From Calonectria ilicicola (lineage: Eukaryota > Ascomycota > Sordariomycetes > Hypocreales > Nectriaceae), in assembly GCA_020809705.1 (NCBI GenBank), contig CP085830.1, positions 5,022,001 through 5,086,000 of the forward strand: a stretch of 64,000 nucleotides of DNA, in the 5' to 3' direction. Both the position numbers and the translations under genes were made by a program. The notes under the pieces were generated by a model that saw only the letters and a program-made list of their open reading frames with translations, did not search any database and was not told where the DNA came from. Positions within the stretch are counted from its first letter, which is position 1. Each line of letters starts with the position of its first letter. This document shows, piece after piece, positions 11,851 to 22,879 of this stretch.

Positions 11851-13425
11851 CTATTGCTCCCTAATTTGAACCCTCGAAATACCATGCAAAATCAAGTCCT
11901 TTAACATCAAGTTATCAAATACAACGCCCTGTTTAGATATTTGCGTAATCAACTTTTTGTTGAAAAATAGCTTGCGCTCTTTTTCATCGTCCGTGATTGT
12001 CGAAGCCACGATTTCCCAAGCATCTTGTACTTCCCCGACAATGGGTAAATCCCAAGTACCCTGCCATGTTAGCTGACAAGCGTGATCCGTCCTCTCATAT
12101 CGGAATATTCCAACATGCTCTTCTTCTTGGTTCCATAGCTCTAGCGTCGTCAACTTGGGCATCATCTTGACTGCAGATGCTGCAGCCAACAGTATTTGTG
12201 TGACGGAAGACTCTGAACGGGATGTGAGAGCACTGGATGTCAGTGCTAGTGATGAGAGCAAAGGCCACGTTAGCTCTGCTGGAATAACTGAAGAGCAAGC
12301 CTGTGTTTCAGTAGACAATGATTGAAAAAAGTCTTCTGCATCAATAAAATAAGACACAGCTAGTTGCTTGAGATGTTTGCTCGCTTTTACAACAGAGTCT
12401 ACTGGTCGGTTTGGCTGCGATTTGAAGAAGCAGCTTGGGTCCCGGAACGCCGAGTTTTCTTCCTCGTACACTGTAAGTCTGCTGAGAGACGGTGGCAGTT
12501 CATGACAAAGCATCGCGGCACCTGTTTTATATGATTAGTTTCCTCCAGAGTTTTCAATGAATGTGCCCATACGTTGGTCCCATTTCTCATCTCTTCTCTG
12601 GTTTGCAAATCTCCATCGTTCAAAGTGAATAGTCTCGAGTCGTGGCAAGCTCCTAAATATTTGGTTGAGAGCTTCAGGATCGAAATTTAGTAAATAACGG
12701 CGGCGGATAAGGATGCGGGTAACGACTTCTGCCCTTGGTAGCGTTGCGTCACTTTGAGAAGGGCAATCGCTAAAGTTGAGATTCAAGGGGCACAGCCCTA
12801 TTGGGGCGAGGAACGCCGTGGTCATCAGATCTATGAGTGAAGATTCGGATGGAGGCTCAAGCTCGCACGCCTTCAACTCCATCATTGCCAGGTCCATCAA
12901 GGGTTCGTTGTCATTTGTATGCCAACTTGCCAAGTGTCTAGAGTATAGCTGGGTGCTGTTCTTGAAGGCGGCAACTCCAGATTCGCTAGAAAGGTGTGCC
13001 CCGAGTTCAAGAGTCAATTCATGCTTCACGTTCGGTCCTGGTCTATCCCACTTTGAAAGGATAAGTAAGAGCTGCCACACTGCTTGTGTGAAATCTACAT
13101 CATTCTGTTCGGTATTCGTGAGGGACCGAGACTGGCTTGAGCCACGATAAGCGAGAGGTCCCCTAGCCGGGATATATAATAGAATATGTTTGACAAATCT
13201 TCTTCTTCCTGAATGCACAATGCGATCGAAATCGGAAATTTCAGTTGGATGCACAATGAGGTGGTGGAAAATTATGCGCTCAAAAAATACTTGCCACCCT
13301 CTGCTAACAGAGACATAGTGGGCGAGGCTCCCAGAGAGAGCTCTGTCCTGGCGGCTGTGTTCGTTGGCCAGCTCCTTCAAGATGAGGCGCTGGCAATCTT
13401 GAGGGAGATGATTCCATGACGCCAT
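11851..13425 (-). CDS. F-box-like protein with a 51-bp in-phase intron
   Basis: Exon 1 is 13425-12573 and exon 2 is 12521-11851; the product is 507 aa. The N-terminus (WNHLPQDCQRLILKELA ... HYVSVSRGWQVFFERIIF) is an F-box-like module. The rest is Leu-rich and poorly repetitive (RSLPRLETIHFERWRF), as in many fungal F-box proteins. The two halves are in the same frame separated by a single TAA. I read this as an intron rather than a nonsense mutation: 12572-12522 is 51 bp, begins GTATGG, contains an ACTAATC branch site and ends ACAG, and its removal keeps frame. If it were retained, translation would stop after exon 1. Convergent with the P450, 227 bp apart. Confidence 0.78.
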
Positions 13426-14114
13426 TGATCACACTTGTTCAAATCGTCGCTTGCAAGAGAAGAATGAGGGAACGCATCACATATTAGTTGCCATACTACG
13501 CACTCACACAAGGCTTTGGGCATCGCCGTGATGAACGACCCGTCTCTTGGCGTCTTGATGCGAGCAGGTGGATAGTGGCTGCGTCTAGCTGAAGGGATTA
13601 GACGTGGCAAGTTAGGACTGCCTGCACTCTCCGCTAAAAGTAGCAAGATGCTGCGCCGCACTGTTGATGCGCCAACGTGTGAGCCGTTTATCATTGGTCG
13701 GTTGGCTTGAGAGTCAGACCCATGTTAGGGGGGCCACCTTTGGACGCGTACCCATGTCCACCATTCCCAATGGCGTTGGCCTCGCGAGCAGATGGAAGCC
13801 ACGGTTTCGTTCATCCTTAGTCGTTTCTGCCTCTCAAGTTGCATGAAGCTAACCAACTCCTTTGCCGCAGACTACTGCTAAACATTGGCGGGTTTTGCCC
13901 AGTATTTGTATGTCCGCGACGCGGAGCATTATTCTCCGTCGTCTTATCTTGGTGGGCATTTCCGGACACATCTGGCCATTCACGGACACTTCTGAAACGC
14001 CCGGACATTAGCCTCGCGCTGCTGACAGCAGTCAAGACACCGTGCTCTCTCACCTGTCAATTTCTATCAATGTAGATTGCTGCCCAGTTTACCTGCATGC
14101 ACTAGTTCATCTCA
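13426..14114. other. Promoter-side intergenic region of the multicopper oxidase
   Basis: About 690 bp separate the divergent F-box and multicopper oxidase genes. A short palindrome CCGCGACGCGG lies near 13917-13927, and three CGGACA direct repeats are listed separately. No coding region recognised. Confidence 0.4.
13963..14007 (+). promoter_or_regulatory. Three CGGACA direct repeats upstream of the multicopper oxidase
   Basis: CGGACA occurs at 13963-13968, 13983-13988 and 14002-14007, spaced 20 and 19 bp, ending about 108 bp before the ATG at 14115. Even spacing near two helical turns suggests a transcription factor site of the CGG-half-site (Zn2Cys6) kind. This is inference only. Confidence 0.35.
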
Positions 14115-16589
14115 ATGGCTCCGTCCAGCTCTAGTGACGCGGGCGAAAATGAGGCCATGCTTGGCCATTCCCAAGCCCAATACCGGCCACGAGCATCTGC
14201 TCAAGCGCTGCACAAGCGACATGCGGCCCAGGGGAGGTTTCTAAAGGTCATGATGGTCCTGTGTATTATGGCTGTCATGTCGCTGAGTGGTCTCACTTTT
14301 ATCTTTTTCGCCTCTGAGCAACACCATGACTCCAAACCCATCCAGGATGTTCAACACGACGAATCCAACAATTCTCAGACCACTGACTCAGACCACAGCT
14401 CAACTCCTACTTCATCGTCACCAGTAGAGTCTGCTACCTCGCCCAGTGAAAATAATGATGGCGTGTACCCACACATCCAATTATCGCCAGCTGATCAACT
14501 TGACTTGAAAACCGACTTTGTCATCTCAGACCAGCCAACAACGCGCGAGTTCATTTTTAACATTACGCGTGAGATCGCAGCACCCGATGGATTTGAGAAA
14601 TCCATGATTCTGGTTAATGGCCAGTCCCCAGGGCCTCTTATTGAAGCCAATAGTGGAGATGTGATTCGTGTTGTCGTCAACAACATGATGCCTAATGAAA
14701 GCACAACTCTTCATTGGCACGGCATTGACCAGAAGAACAGCGTTTGGATGGATGGTGTCCACGGAGTTACACAGTGTGGCATCCCTCCTAGCGAAAGTTT
14801 CGTCTATGAATTCAACGTCACGGGACAGCGTGGAACATTTTGGTACCATTCTCACGTGTCCGTTCAATACACCGATGGGCTTTTTGGGCCACTTGTAAGA
14901 AACTGCTCCATTCAAAAGTGTCCAAAGCAATTTCCCACTGACTTTCCATTAGATCATTCATGACCCTGAAGAAAAGGTTCCTTCAGTTGATGATGATAAA
15001 ATCATCATGATTGGAGACCTGTATCACACTGATGCAGAGCAGGTCAGTACTTTCAGTTGTCTCAATTCAACATCTTCTGCTCACATATCTTCAGCTTCTT
15101 TCCGACTATTTGGGCCCCTCGCCGGCGTGGAGTCCCGGTAATTCAGGAGTGGAACCTCCAGTAGACAACATTATCATCAATGGTCAACATTTGTCCAATT
15201 GTTCTTCCGACGGCAACTCCGACTCTGGGAAATCTCATCATCACATGGTGGAGAACCTGGACAAGCCGGCAGTTACACCAGCAGATTGTATCGCGGGATC
15301 CCTCTACTCCACCCATATCAAAAGCTCACAAGCAGTCCGGCTCCGACTAATTAGCCACAGTACTTTTGTGCCATACTGGTTCACTGTCGACAGCCATGTC
15401 TTGCAGATTGTTGAGATTGATGGCGTGGAAGTTGAACCCATTCTAACCACCAGAGTGTTCATGAATCCGGGTCAACGTTATTCAGTCTTGCTTACGGCAG
15501 ACCAGACTCCTGGCAAATACCTGATGCGAGCTCGAGCAGCAACATCCTGCTTCCATATGATGGGCGCTGGTAGCACTTCAGAAATGGAAAATATTGGAGG
15601 CCACGCTTCTGGTATGCTTCTGTACGACGATGCCGATGTCGACTCCAAACTCATGGGAGAACCCTGGGATATCCACAGCGATACAAACGCAGGAGTAGAC
15701 CAAGAGCCTTGGCCATCCAAGTGTCACGACTTGCCATTTGACTTGCCGAAACCTATAAGGGAAGCCGAAGCCTATGATGTTGGCGAGGGGAACTACCACT
15801 ACTTCAAGTACAGGATGGATGATGACGGAGATGTTTACCGAACTTTTGTGAACGAGGTAAAGTTGCCTATATCATTCAAGGTTACTGCGGATTTTACTAA
15901 CGAGTGAAGTCGATATATGAGCCTCTGAAATCCGATGCCACCCTTTGGAACGCTTTGAAATTGGATATGTCAATATTCGATAACCAACAAAGCGCCACAA
16001 TGTCAACTTTGGGAAGCAGCCAGCAGACCCTTGTCTCTTTGAATACCACAAACGCTGCTCAGATTGTTATCAACTCAGAGGAGATGATGATACACCCTTG
16101 GCATTTACAGTGAGTTCTATCCCATCTATGAGATGCACCAGAGGCTAACATGCGCTTTGTAGTGGTACGGTTTGATTAAATTCGGGGAGTAAATGATCGA
16201 TAAAAATTAACGTTGAATAGGACAAAACTTTCAAGTCGTGGGTTGGGGTTCCGGCACCTATGGAGAAAGTCCAACGACGTGGAATTTTGAGAACCCTATG
16301 CGTCGCGACACGATTACGATTCCCGGGTACTCACATCTAGTTGTTCGAATTCTTGCCGACAATCCCGGCGTATGGGCTCTTCATTGTCACATCTTATGGC
16401 ATGCCGAAGGTCAGTCTTTCAAAACCTCGCTAGGTACTCCCAGATGGCTAATATGAATCTCTCGCAGGTGGCATGTTTGTCATGCTGATGCAGCAACTTG
16501 ATAAGCTGCAACAAATGCTGGATTCCTCAAAGAATCCTGCCCAAGATACCGGCATCATTGGGAAATTTTGCTTACCGGAGCGAAGATAA
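14115..16589 (+). CDS. Membrane-anchored multicopper oxidase (laccase/ferroxidase-like)
   Basis: Seven exons: 14115-14894, 14953-15042, 15095-15856, 15910-16109, 16163-16164, 16221-16409, 16468-16589; 714 aa. A type II anchor (about residues 43-66, FLKVMMVLCIMAVMSLSGL) follows a short cytosolic tail; then comes a Ser/Thr-rich stalk and three cupredoxin domains. Copper ligands are all visible: LHWHGI and WYHSH in domain 1, HPWHLHG and LHCHILWHAEGGMF in domain 3, including the T1 cysteine. Met or Leu at the axial position suggests a lower-potential oxidase. Such enzymes oxidise phenols or Fe(II) with O2. The HLHG motif is encoded across exon 4 (CA), a 2-nt exon (TG) and exon 6 (GA); both flanking introns are 53 and 56 bp with GT-AG ends, and no other splice keeps frame. 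The intron at 15857-15909 carries TTTTACTAACG. Confidence 0.88.
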
Positions 16590-16921
16590 AAGTTGGCATT
16601 GCAATGTGTAATACGTTAATAAATAGGAACTCTTGCTATTGTAAAAAGTAGGAAAACATGTAGATGGGCAAATATTATACACATTTAGCATATTGAATAC
16701 CTACTTTTCTATCAACGAAAGCATTTTCATCATTGCTTGAAATATTAGTATCGATCACTGATGTGAACGTCATTCAAATAAGAAGCACGCACAGGCTGAA
16801 TCAACGTCTCATTTAACGGTCTTCTATAATACTATGTAAGTCTTCTGTTTTTTCAGTCTCATTGTTAGTGCTGTTATCGCAACCAACTCCAAGCTCATTT
16901 TTAATCTTCGCTCATCATTGT
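16590..16921. other. Convergent intergenic region
   Basis: About 330 bp of AT-rich sequence between the ends of the multicopper oxidase and the 2EXR-like gene. Probably both 3' UTRs; nothing else seen. Confidence 0.4.
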
Positions 16922-18112
16922 TTACTTTGTGTCAGTTCTAAGCATCATTCGCTTAAACCGATTCCACACATCCACAATCCGCTGCATTTTATCATCTTCG
17001 GGTGTATCAAGGGGCGCTCTCACATCAATCCAATCATACGACGACCCGATTTCCTCTGATGGGTTAACCCACAGTCGGACCACGAACGTGGGGGTCTTGC
17101 CTCCTCGCAGCACTCTCCCATCGTCAATGGCGGCTTCGTGGACCTTGAACGCTTCTTCGACATCACACCAGTCCAGTGCCGCAAATTGAAGACGCCCAGT
17201 CTCTGTGAAGAGTCTGAATCCAGCCCACTGCCCACCATGAGAAAGGTAAGTATCACAGTAACCGTGCTTGCCTATGAAAGGTTGAATAGCGTTTTCAAGA
17301 GGCTCATCGAGGGGTGTATCCGGCCCGTATCGCTCGTAGTTGCGTATTTCGTGGGAAAAATAGCTGTGGGGGTTTACCACGTCCCATTTGCGTTTGATAT
17401 AGGGTGGGTTGCGGCGTGAAGCCTCTGATGGTTGTTCTGGGCACTTTAGTCGTTCCGGCAACCTCCAGCATGTCTCACTAGCGTCATGAGTCCAATCTTG
17501 AGGCTCAGCCTTTTGTTTGATCCCGGGAATTTTCCAGTCGCGTTGTGTTGATTTCAATATGAGCATAGCTTCTGCTAGGTGTGGAAGGTTGTCAAGCGGC
17601 AAATCTGTGTTGAAATCTGGGGTCTCGTTTCCAAAGCTAAAGGCCCATGGATCTTCACCGCAATTAATGATGCGCTTGAAGGGCAGCAGCAACTGATTCC
17701 CAGGTGCGATTGGCATTACTCCGCTGAATCGGCCTCTATCATAGACATGAATGTCTCGTCCTTCATAGTAAAGCTTCAAGAGTTCCTGGGGAATATCCGA
17801 TTCCAAAACACAGATGGTATCCTCGGATGGAATAAAACGCCGGTCGGTTGGCGTCATGCTATCCAAGGGCTTGTGGTCTGGTGCATCGAGTGCTGACCCA
17901 CCCAGTTGCATCATTACGATATTGTAAATAGTCTTGCAGGATAGGATCACATTGATAAAACCCCATTTTGTAATAGATTTGCGATTGGGTCCTTGAGGGA
18001 AAAAGAAATGGCATCGTGGAGGAGTAGCATAGTCGATAATATGCATTTGAATCTCCTTTGGAAGATTAAGAAACCGGAAGCAACCCGGTCTAGTTTTCGT
18101 TGGAGGTGCCAT
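16922..18112 (-). CDS. 2EXR/F-box-like fungal protein
   Basis: A single uninterrupted frame; the start at 18112 (MAPPTKTRPGCFRF) gives 396 aa. The frame is open further to 18283, but the extra 57 residues look like an untranslated leader, and the motif begins just after the chosen ATG. The N-terminal pattern FRFLNLPKEIQMHIIDYA with ILSCKTIYNIVM resembles the 2EXR domain, a fungus-specific relative of F-box-like motifs of unknown function. The rest is rich in Trp and Pro (WKIPGIKQKAEPQDW, YLSHGGQWAGFRLF). Such genes are lineage-expanded in fungi. A role in protein recruitment is only an analogy. Confidence 0.65.
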   Translation of the reverse strand: MAPPTKTRPGCFRFLNLPKEIQMHIIDYATPPRCHFFFPQGPNRKSITKWGFINVILSCKTIYNIVMMQLGGSALDAPDHKPLDSMTPTDRRFIPSEDTICVLESDIPQELLKLYYEGRDIHVYDRGRFSGVMPIAPGNQLLLPFKRIINCGEDPWAFSFGNETPDFNTDLPLDNLPHLAEAMLILKSTQRDWKIPGIKQKAEPQDWTHDASETCWRLPERLKCPEQPSEASRRNPPYIKRKWDVVNPHSYFSHEIRNYERYGPDTPLDEPLENAIQPFIGKHGYCDTYLSHGGQWAGFRLFTETGRLQFAALDWCDVEEAFKVHEAAIDDGRVLRGGKTPTFVVRLWVNPSEEIGSSYDWIDVRAPLDTPEDDKMQRIVDVWNRFKRMMLRTDTK

Positions 18113-19855
18113 GTCTTTCTGTTCAACGTGGTGTTTTAGAACAAAGTTAGGGGAATAAAAGAGTATTGGAGGGGTGCTGAGAAACAATTTATAGATGAAC
18201 AAGAACTGCGATCTATGTCGTGATTCATGAATATTGGTGGACTCATTGTGCTTTTTCGGTGATAATGGGTTCAGTTTACTCATGAATCACTTTTTCTTTT
18301 GACATAGACACGATTCTGATTTTGAACAAGTTCGAGACGTAATGCATCTTGATGTGCTTAGTGGACTTTTGGTCGTTCAATCTTTTGCAATTACACGTTC
18401 AATATTGTGGGGCTCCTAATGGGGAGAAGAACGATCCTAGTAGATGCATTACGTTGACAAATAAAATCCTCTTTGCGGCTAGGTGCGTGATTTAACAAAA
18501 GGAATCATTCCTATTCACGACTCGCTTCTCTTCTGGGAGTCAAGACTCTGTTATAGGAATAAAATATATGCATAGGATCGTCTTAAAGTGGAAGTAGAAT
18601 ATAAATAACATTACAAATATTCGAATACCTACGTTTAGAACTGCGTTCATCAAACTATTCATTTGTGCAATTCGACATAACGCCTACTGCATGTCACCAG
18701 TCACAACAACACAACAATTCCTCCATCAAACGATAGTAAAATACCAACGCCATACACCGAGAGTCATTTCTAGAGACCCACAGCTTAGAGGTACATGTTT
18801 ATGACTGGGTGTCATGTGTAGATACTTGAATCACCCTATAAACTTCCTAAAGCGGGCAATTGGCGGAGAAGTCGGACAACCAAGATTATGAATAGCAAGG
18901 CCAGCAAGGCCGTCTGGTGTGGACATGCGTCACATGGATTTTCACTATTCCATTCTAAAAATGCTTGATTTTGGATAGTTCTCGTATTTAATTCGTCTTT
19001 GACCACTGTTTCTTTCTTTGGCGCTTTTCTGTTCAATGGGCGCACAAGAATTTATAAACAGAATGAATCATCGAAAGATCAAATCTGCTGACCTTCCTTC
19101 CCTGAGATTACCATGGCATAGCATAAGTTGGTATGTAGAGCTTCACCAATTAAAAATCTCTCAACAAATATGTTCGTCAGTATGCAATTATCCCCAGTCT
19201 TCATATCAGTCTTCTGCTTACCAAATCGCACTCTCATTCAATCCATTTTGATTCATGTGATGCATGAAAGTCTGAAAAAGGAGCTCTTCATCACATTTTA
19301 ACTTCAGAAAGATGGTGGTGATGAGGGGCATGAGAAGCGTTGAGACTAAAGTCAAGGGAGATGGCACTGTTGGGTTTCAGGCGTAACTAGTGGGCTTGAG
19401 AGACACATTTCTGTGAAATCAAAATATATTCGAGCAAATCCGCCAGAAATTTCATTGGATAGTTGGAACGCAGATGGTGCCATGACGACAATTAGGTGAT
19501 CACATTTGGGCCATCACGTTGATGGATAAAATCAAGGCTTCTTATCAACCAATTCATTCAGAGCTCAGACGACCAAATTTTTGAGTGTCAATCGGGCCGA
19601 TATGAATGAACCAGTCCATAAGACATAGTCGGGCCGTTATCGAAGAGAATAAATGAAGCGAGACATCATCACCAAACTACAAGATTGAGATCCATCACAT
19701 CACCAGAAATTTCGTAAGCAATTGTAGACCAAATATATTAAAGCTTCAAAAAACTTTTCCGAACTTCGTTTTGAAATAAGATCAAATCATAATTTCTTTA
19801 ACCTTTGTCGGCTCTTTGTTCTCCAAGAATCATTTAAATCTTTGTAGATTTTAAA
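18113..19855. other. AT-rich gene-poor stretch
   Basis: About 1.7 kb with no convincing gene. A minus-strand frame at 18836-19045 (69 codons) ends in a hydrophobic helix (LLALLFIILVVRLLRQL) but has no support otherwise. The distal part presumably holds the promoter of the small secreted protein gene; base composition is AT-rich compared with the neighbouring MFS gene. Confidence 0.4.
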
Positions 19856-20525
19856 ATGAAAGCGTTAATGATGATTCTCGGGTTCATAGGTCTGGTTGCT
19901 GCCAGCCCGAGATCCGGCTCCAATCGAGGACTTGTAAGCTAAATGGTCACCTTTTTGTCTCATCATCCCATACAAAAAATCCATATGCTATTTCAAGTAT
20001 CATCAAACTACTAACAACTTCGTTTACAGATCGTTAATGCTGGTTGTCTTATATACGAACCTAGATGCGTAAGAAATCCACTCGTGTAGGCAACTTGGCG
20101 CAATTAACATGCAGCAATAGACCGGCCACCGGAGTGGAAAGATTACCTTTGAAGCACTTTTCCCTGTGAGTTCAAAGAACAGGAATGAGTTTCTTTTTCG
20201 ATAATACTGACAACTATGTTAATTAAGGATGAGGATTATGAGGTATGAGTATTGGAATACTAAATTAAACTAGGCTAATAGTTCGACCTGAGCAGATAAC
20301 CGGTGCTGTAAGTGGTCCCGAGTGCGACAATAATATATTTGATGCTAATTAGACTAAACACAGATATGCGATGCTATTAAGGTAAGTCAAAACGATATGA
20401 GGGCAAACCGTTAACAAGATAAATTATGCTAATAAATATGGCGTGCCATAGAACGTAAGTTACGACGGCTTTGCTCAGTTAAGTGTTTTTTGTAACATCA
20501 ATTATTCTAGGACTGTGAATGGTAG
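19856..20525 (+). CDS. Small secreted four-cysteine protein built from eight tiny in-phase exons
   Basis: Too split for an ORF scan. Exons: 19856-19933 (78 nt), 20030-20068 (39), 20121-20165 (45), 20228-20242 (15), 20296-20307 (12), 20364-20381 (18), 20452-20454 (3), 20511-20525 (15, with TAG). All are multiples of three and every intron is phase 0, so exons could be skipped without frame loss. The seven introns (96, 52, 62, 53, 56, 70, 56 bp) have GTAAG/GTGAG/GTATG donors and AG acceptors, and most have CTAAY or CTGAC branch sites. The product is 74 aa: signal peptide MKALMMILGFIGLVAAS, then Cys at 32, 39, 65 and 72 with symmetric C-x6-C spacing at both ends of the mature part. The second C-x6-C exists only if the 3-nt exon (AAC) is included. 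No family is recognised; an effector or antimicrobial-type peptide is possible. Intron 2 has two acceptors 6 nt apart; the first would give an immediate stop. Confidence 0.72.
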
Positions 20526-21334
20526 ACGGTGCTTCAATATGCCTCACTAGTGTTGTGGTGAAGGCTGTCTTTGAGAAATGAAGCGGCTAGGTTCCTAGAG
20601 ATCGTTAGTTGAAATTATTAAATTTGTTGAGAAACGGTGAACTGCTCTCTTTCTAATTTTATCGGTTCTTTAGAATCAAGCAGATCTTGATGAAACACCT
20701 CACGAGATCAATCCGCCTTTAAAATATACCTAGACTTCGCATCAGGCTAAATTCAATCTTGCGTGGTTGATGAACAAACCATCGCTTGATGTGAACTGTT
20801 GCATCAAAAATATTAAAACCTTCTTCTCTGAAGGGCACGTGATCTAAATGAACACAGTGATGATGTAAAGAATTTGGTGCATTTAAATTGACTCTGAATA
20901 TCAAATCAATGAGGGTTCTTGTTATATTCTCATCTCATTACGGACGTGCAGAGACATAATTTAACTTGTGTGAATTCCTGTTCTAAAGGCAAGAGCGGGC
21001 TCAACCAAGATTTAACTTGTGTATTAGCAAAATCCATGCATGAACCGTTTTCAAACCGGCACGACATAGCCGATGGCGCCGAAACCGGAAACGTTCTGTT
21101 TCGTTAAAATACGAAATAAGCGGGAAGGATTTTAGTCTGGTGGCTCTATTCTCCCCTATTGGCCCTTTCGGCGTGAATGACGATTCTGCCTAGCGTCTTA
21201 TCTGATCGATCAGATAAGATTCCCCGACATGTTTTGCTGTTTTAAACACCGCTTGAGGCCCCTTCTCTCATCGGTGAGGGCTCTTTCTCTTTGAAATTGC
21301 AATCAATATTACTATTCTGTTTTGATCTTCCACC
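20526..21334. other. Intergenic region upstream of the MFS gene
   Basis: About 800 bp with no recognisable gene. It contains the perfect GATA palindrome listed separately and a CT-rich leader (TTTCTCTTTG) before the MFS start. Confidence 0.4.
21196..21219. promoter_or_regulatory. Perfect 24-bp palindrome with inverted GATA sites
   Basis: The palindrome is centred on GATC|GATC-type sequence between 21207 and 21208 and has an AGATAAG core on each strand at its ends (CTTATCT at 21197-21203 and AGATAAG at 21213-21219, allowing one base of overlap). It lies about 116 bp upstream of the MFS ATG. AGATAAG fits the HGATAR consensus of fungal GATA factors such as AreA-type nitrogen regulators. Confidence 0.5.
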
Positions 21335-22879
21335 ATGGCCAATAGCAATCGAGATGAAATGGAAATTGCCACCGCTCCCCCAACTCATAACGACATTGAG
21401 ATGGCGCCGGTATTAGTTGCTGCTGCCGCCGGCGATAAAACCGAGGCCGACCCTTTCCTTGTCGCCTTTGCTCAACCCTTTGATGGCACCAATCCCAAAG
21501 ACTGGCCCACTGGCCGCAAATGGGCCGTGACCGATGTGCTCTCGGCTACTGGCTTTAATCGTATCATGGTGTCGACCATCATGGCACCGGCCCTCCCGCA
21601 CATTGCCTCGGAGCTACACATGACTACGGCCGAGTCGGTCATGGCCATGACCATCTACCTACTTGCCACAGCCTTCGGCCCCTTGTTGATTGGGCCTCTG
21701 TCGGAAATATACGGCCGCAAGCGGGTACTGCACGCGTCCAACATCTGGTTCCTGATTTGGAACATGGCTTGCGGGTTTGCCAACACAAAGGAATTACTTA
21801 TCGGCGCACGTTTCTTGGCGGGATTTGGCGCAAGTGCCATTTACGCACTGGCAGGGGGCGTTCTAGGCGATGTTTGGCGGCCAGAGCAGAGAGGCGGTTC
21901 GCTCAAGTACTACCTGGTGATTCCGCTGCTGGGCGCTGCTGTGGGACCCATCATCGGCGGCTTCATGGCCGGGCGCACGACATGGCGGTGGATGTTTTGG
22001 GCAACGTCCATATTCCAAGGCGTCATGATTGCAGTGTCCTTCACTGTATTTCGGGAGACGTACGCGCCTGTTATTCTCAAGAAACGCGCTGAGAAATTGC
22101 GACGCGACACGGGTGATCAGCGATACCGCACCGAGATGGAGGCAACACTGGCAGAAAAAAAGCCCTCTATTTGGAAAATATGGTCTGCAACGCTCACTCG
22201 TCCTCTCCGCCTCCTCGCCACCCATCCCATAATACAAGTCGTTGCCCTGATTGAGGCTTTTGATTATGGAATGCTATACATTATTCTCTCTAGCTTCGCG
22301 GATGTCTGGACGACACATTATGATGAATCAGTCGAAATGAGTGGCCTGCACTACATTGCCTGCGCGCTCGGCGAGGTTGGTGGTTCGCAAGTTGGAGGAC
22401 AGCTGCTTGACTACCTGTACCGCCGCCAGGCCGCCGTCGAAGCTCAGTCTGGGACGCGACCGGAGCCGGAGAAGCGAATTCCCCTCATGTTCCTCGGTGC
22501 TGCAATCGCGCCGCTCGGCCTCTTTATTTATGGCTGGGCAGCTTCCTACCGCGTGCATTGGGCAGTCGTGGACCTTGGTATTTTTATTTACATGTTTTTT
22601 GCACAGGTTGGAGGAATGCCTTTGCAGGCTTACGTGATTGACTGCTATTCCGAGGGACGTGGCTATCATACGAGTAGTGCCCTGGCTGCGACGTAGTTCT
22701 TGAGGAGCCTGGCCGCATTTTTGTTCCCTTTGTTCACGCCAGCTATGTACAAGGCCATGGGCTACGGTTGGGGAAACACAATGTTAGCTTTTGTGGGATT
22801 AGTCGTCGGGGTACCGATACCCATGATTCTATGGAAGTACGGTAAGAAACTGAGGGACAAGGTGGTGGTGAGACCCTGA
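21335..22879 (+). CDS. MFS (DHA1-type) transporter with one internal TAG
   Basis: A major facilitator of the fungal drug:H+ antiporter-1 type. The N-terminal cytosolic segment ends in NPKDWPTGRKW. The first helices carry the usual loop 2-3 signature (GPLSEIYGRKRVLHASN) and motif C-like glycines (GAAVGPIIGGFMAGRTTWRWMFW). The frame is open for 453 codons to a TAG at 22694-22696, then continues in the same frame for 60 codons (FLRSLAAFLFPLF ... YGKKLRDK) to TGA at 22877-22879. The whole would be 514 aa, the normal length, and helices 11-12 lie after the TAG. The stop is best explained by one change, for example CAG to TAG. As read, the product lacks its last helices and is probably non-functional unless there is readthrough or a sequence error. 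No introns. Confidence 0.8.

Noticed and set aside
12522..12572. TAA between the two halves of the minus-strand F-box gene as a nonsense mutation
   Set aside because: A 51-bp GTATGG..ACAG segment with a CTAATC branch site removes it and keeps frame, so it is an intron.
15856..15909. Frame change in the multicopper oxidase near 15900 as a frameshift
   Set aside because: GTAAAG donor, CTAACG branch site and AG acceptor make a standard 53-bp intron that restores the frame.
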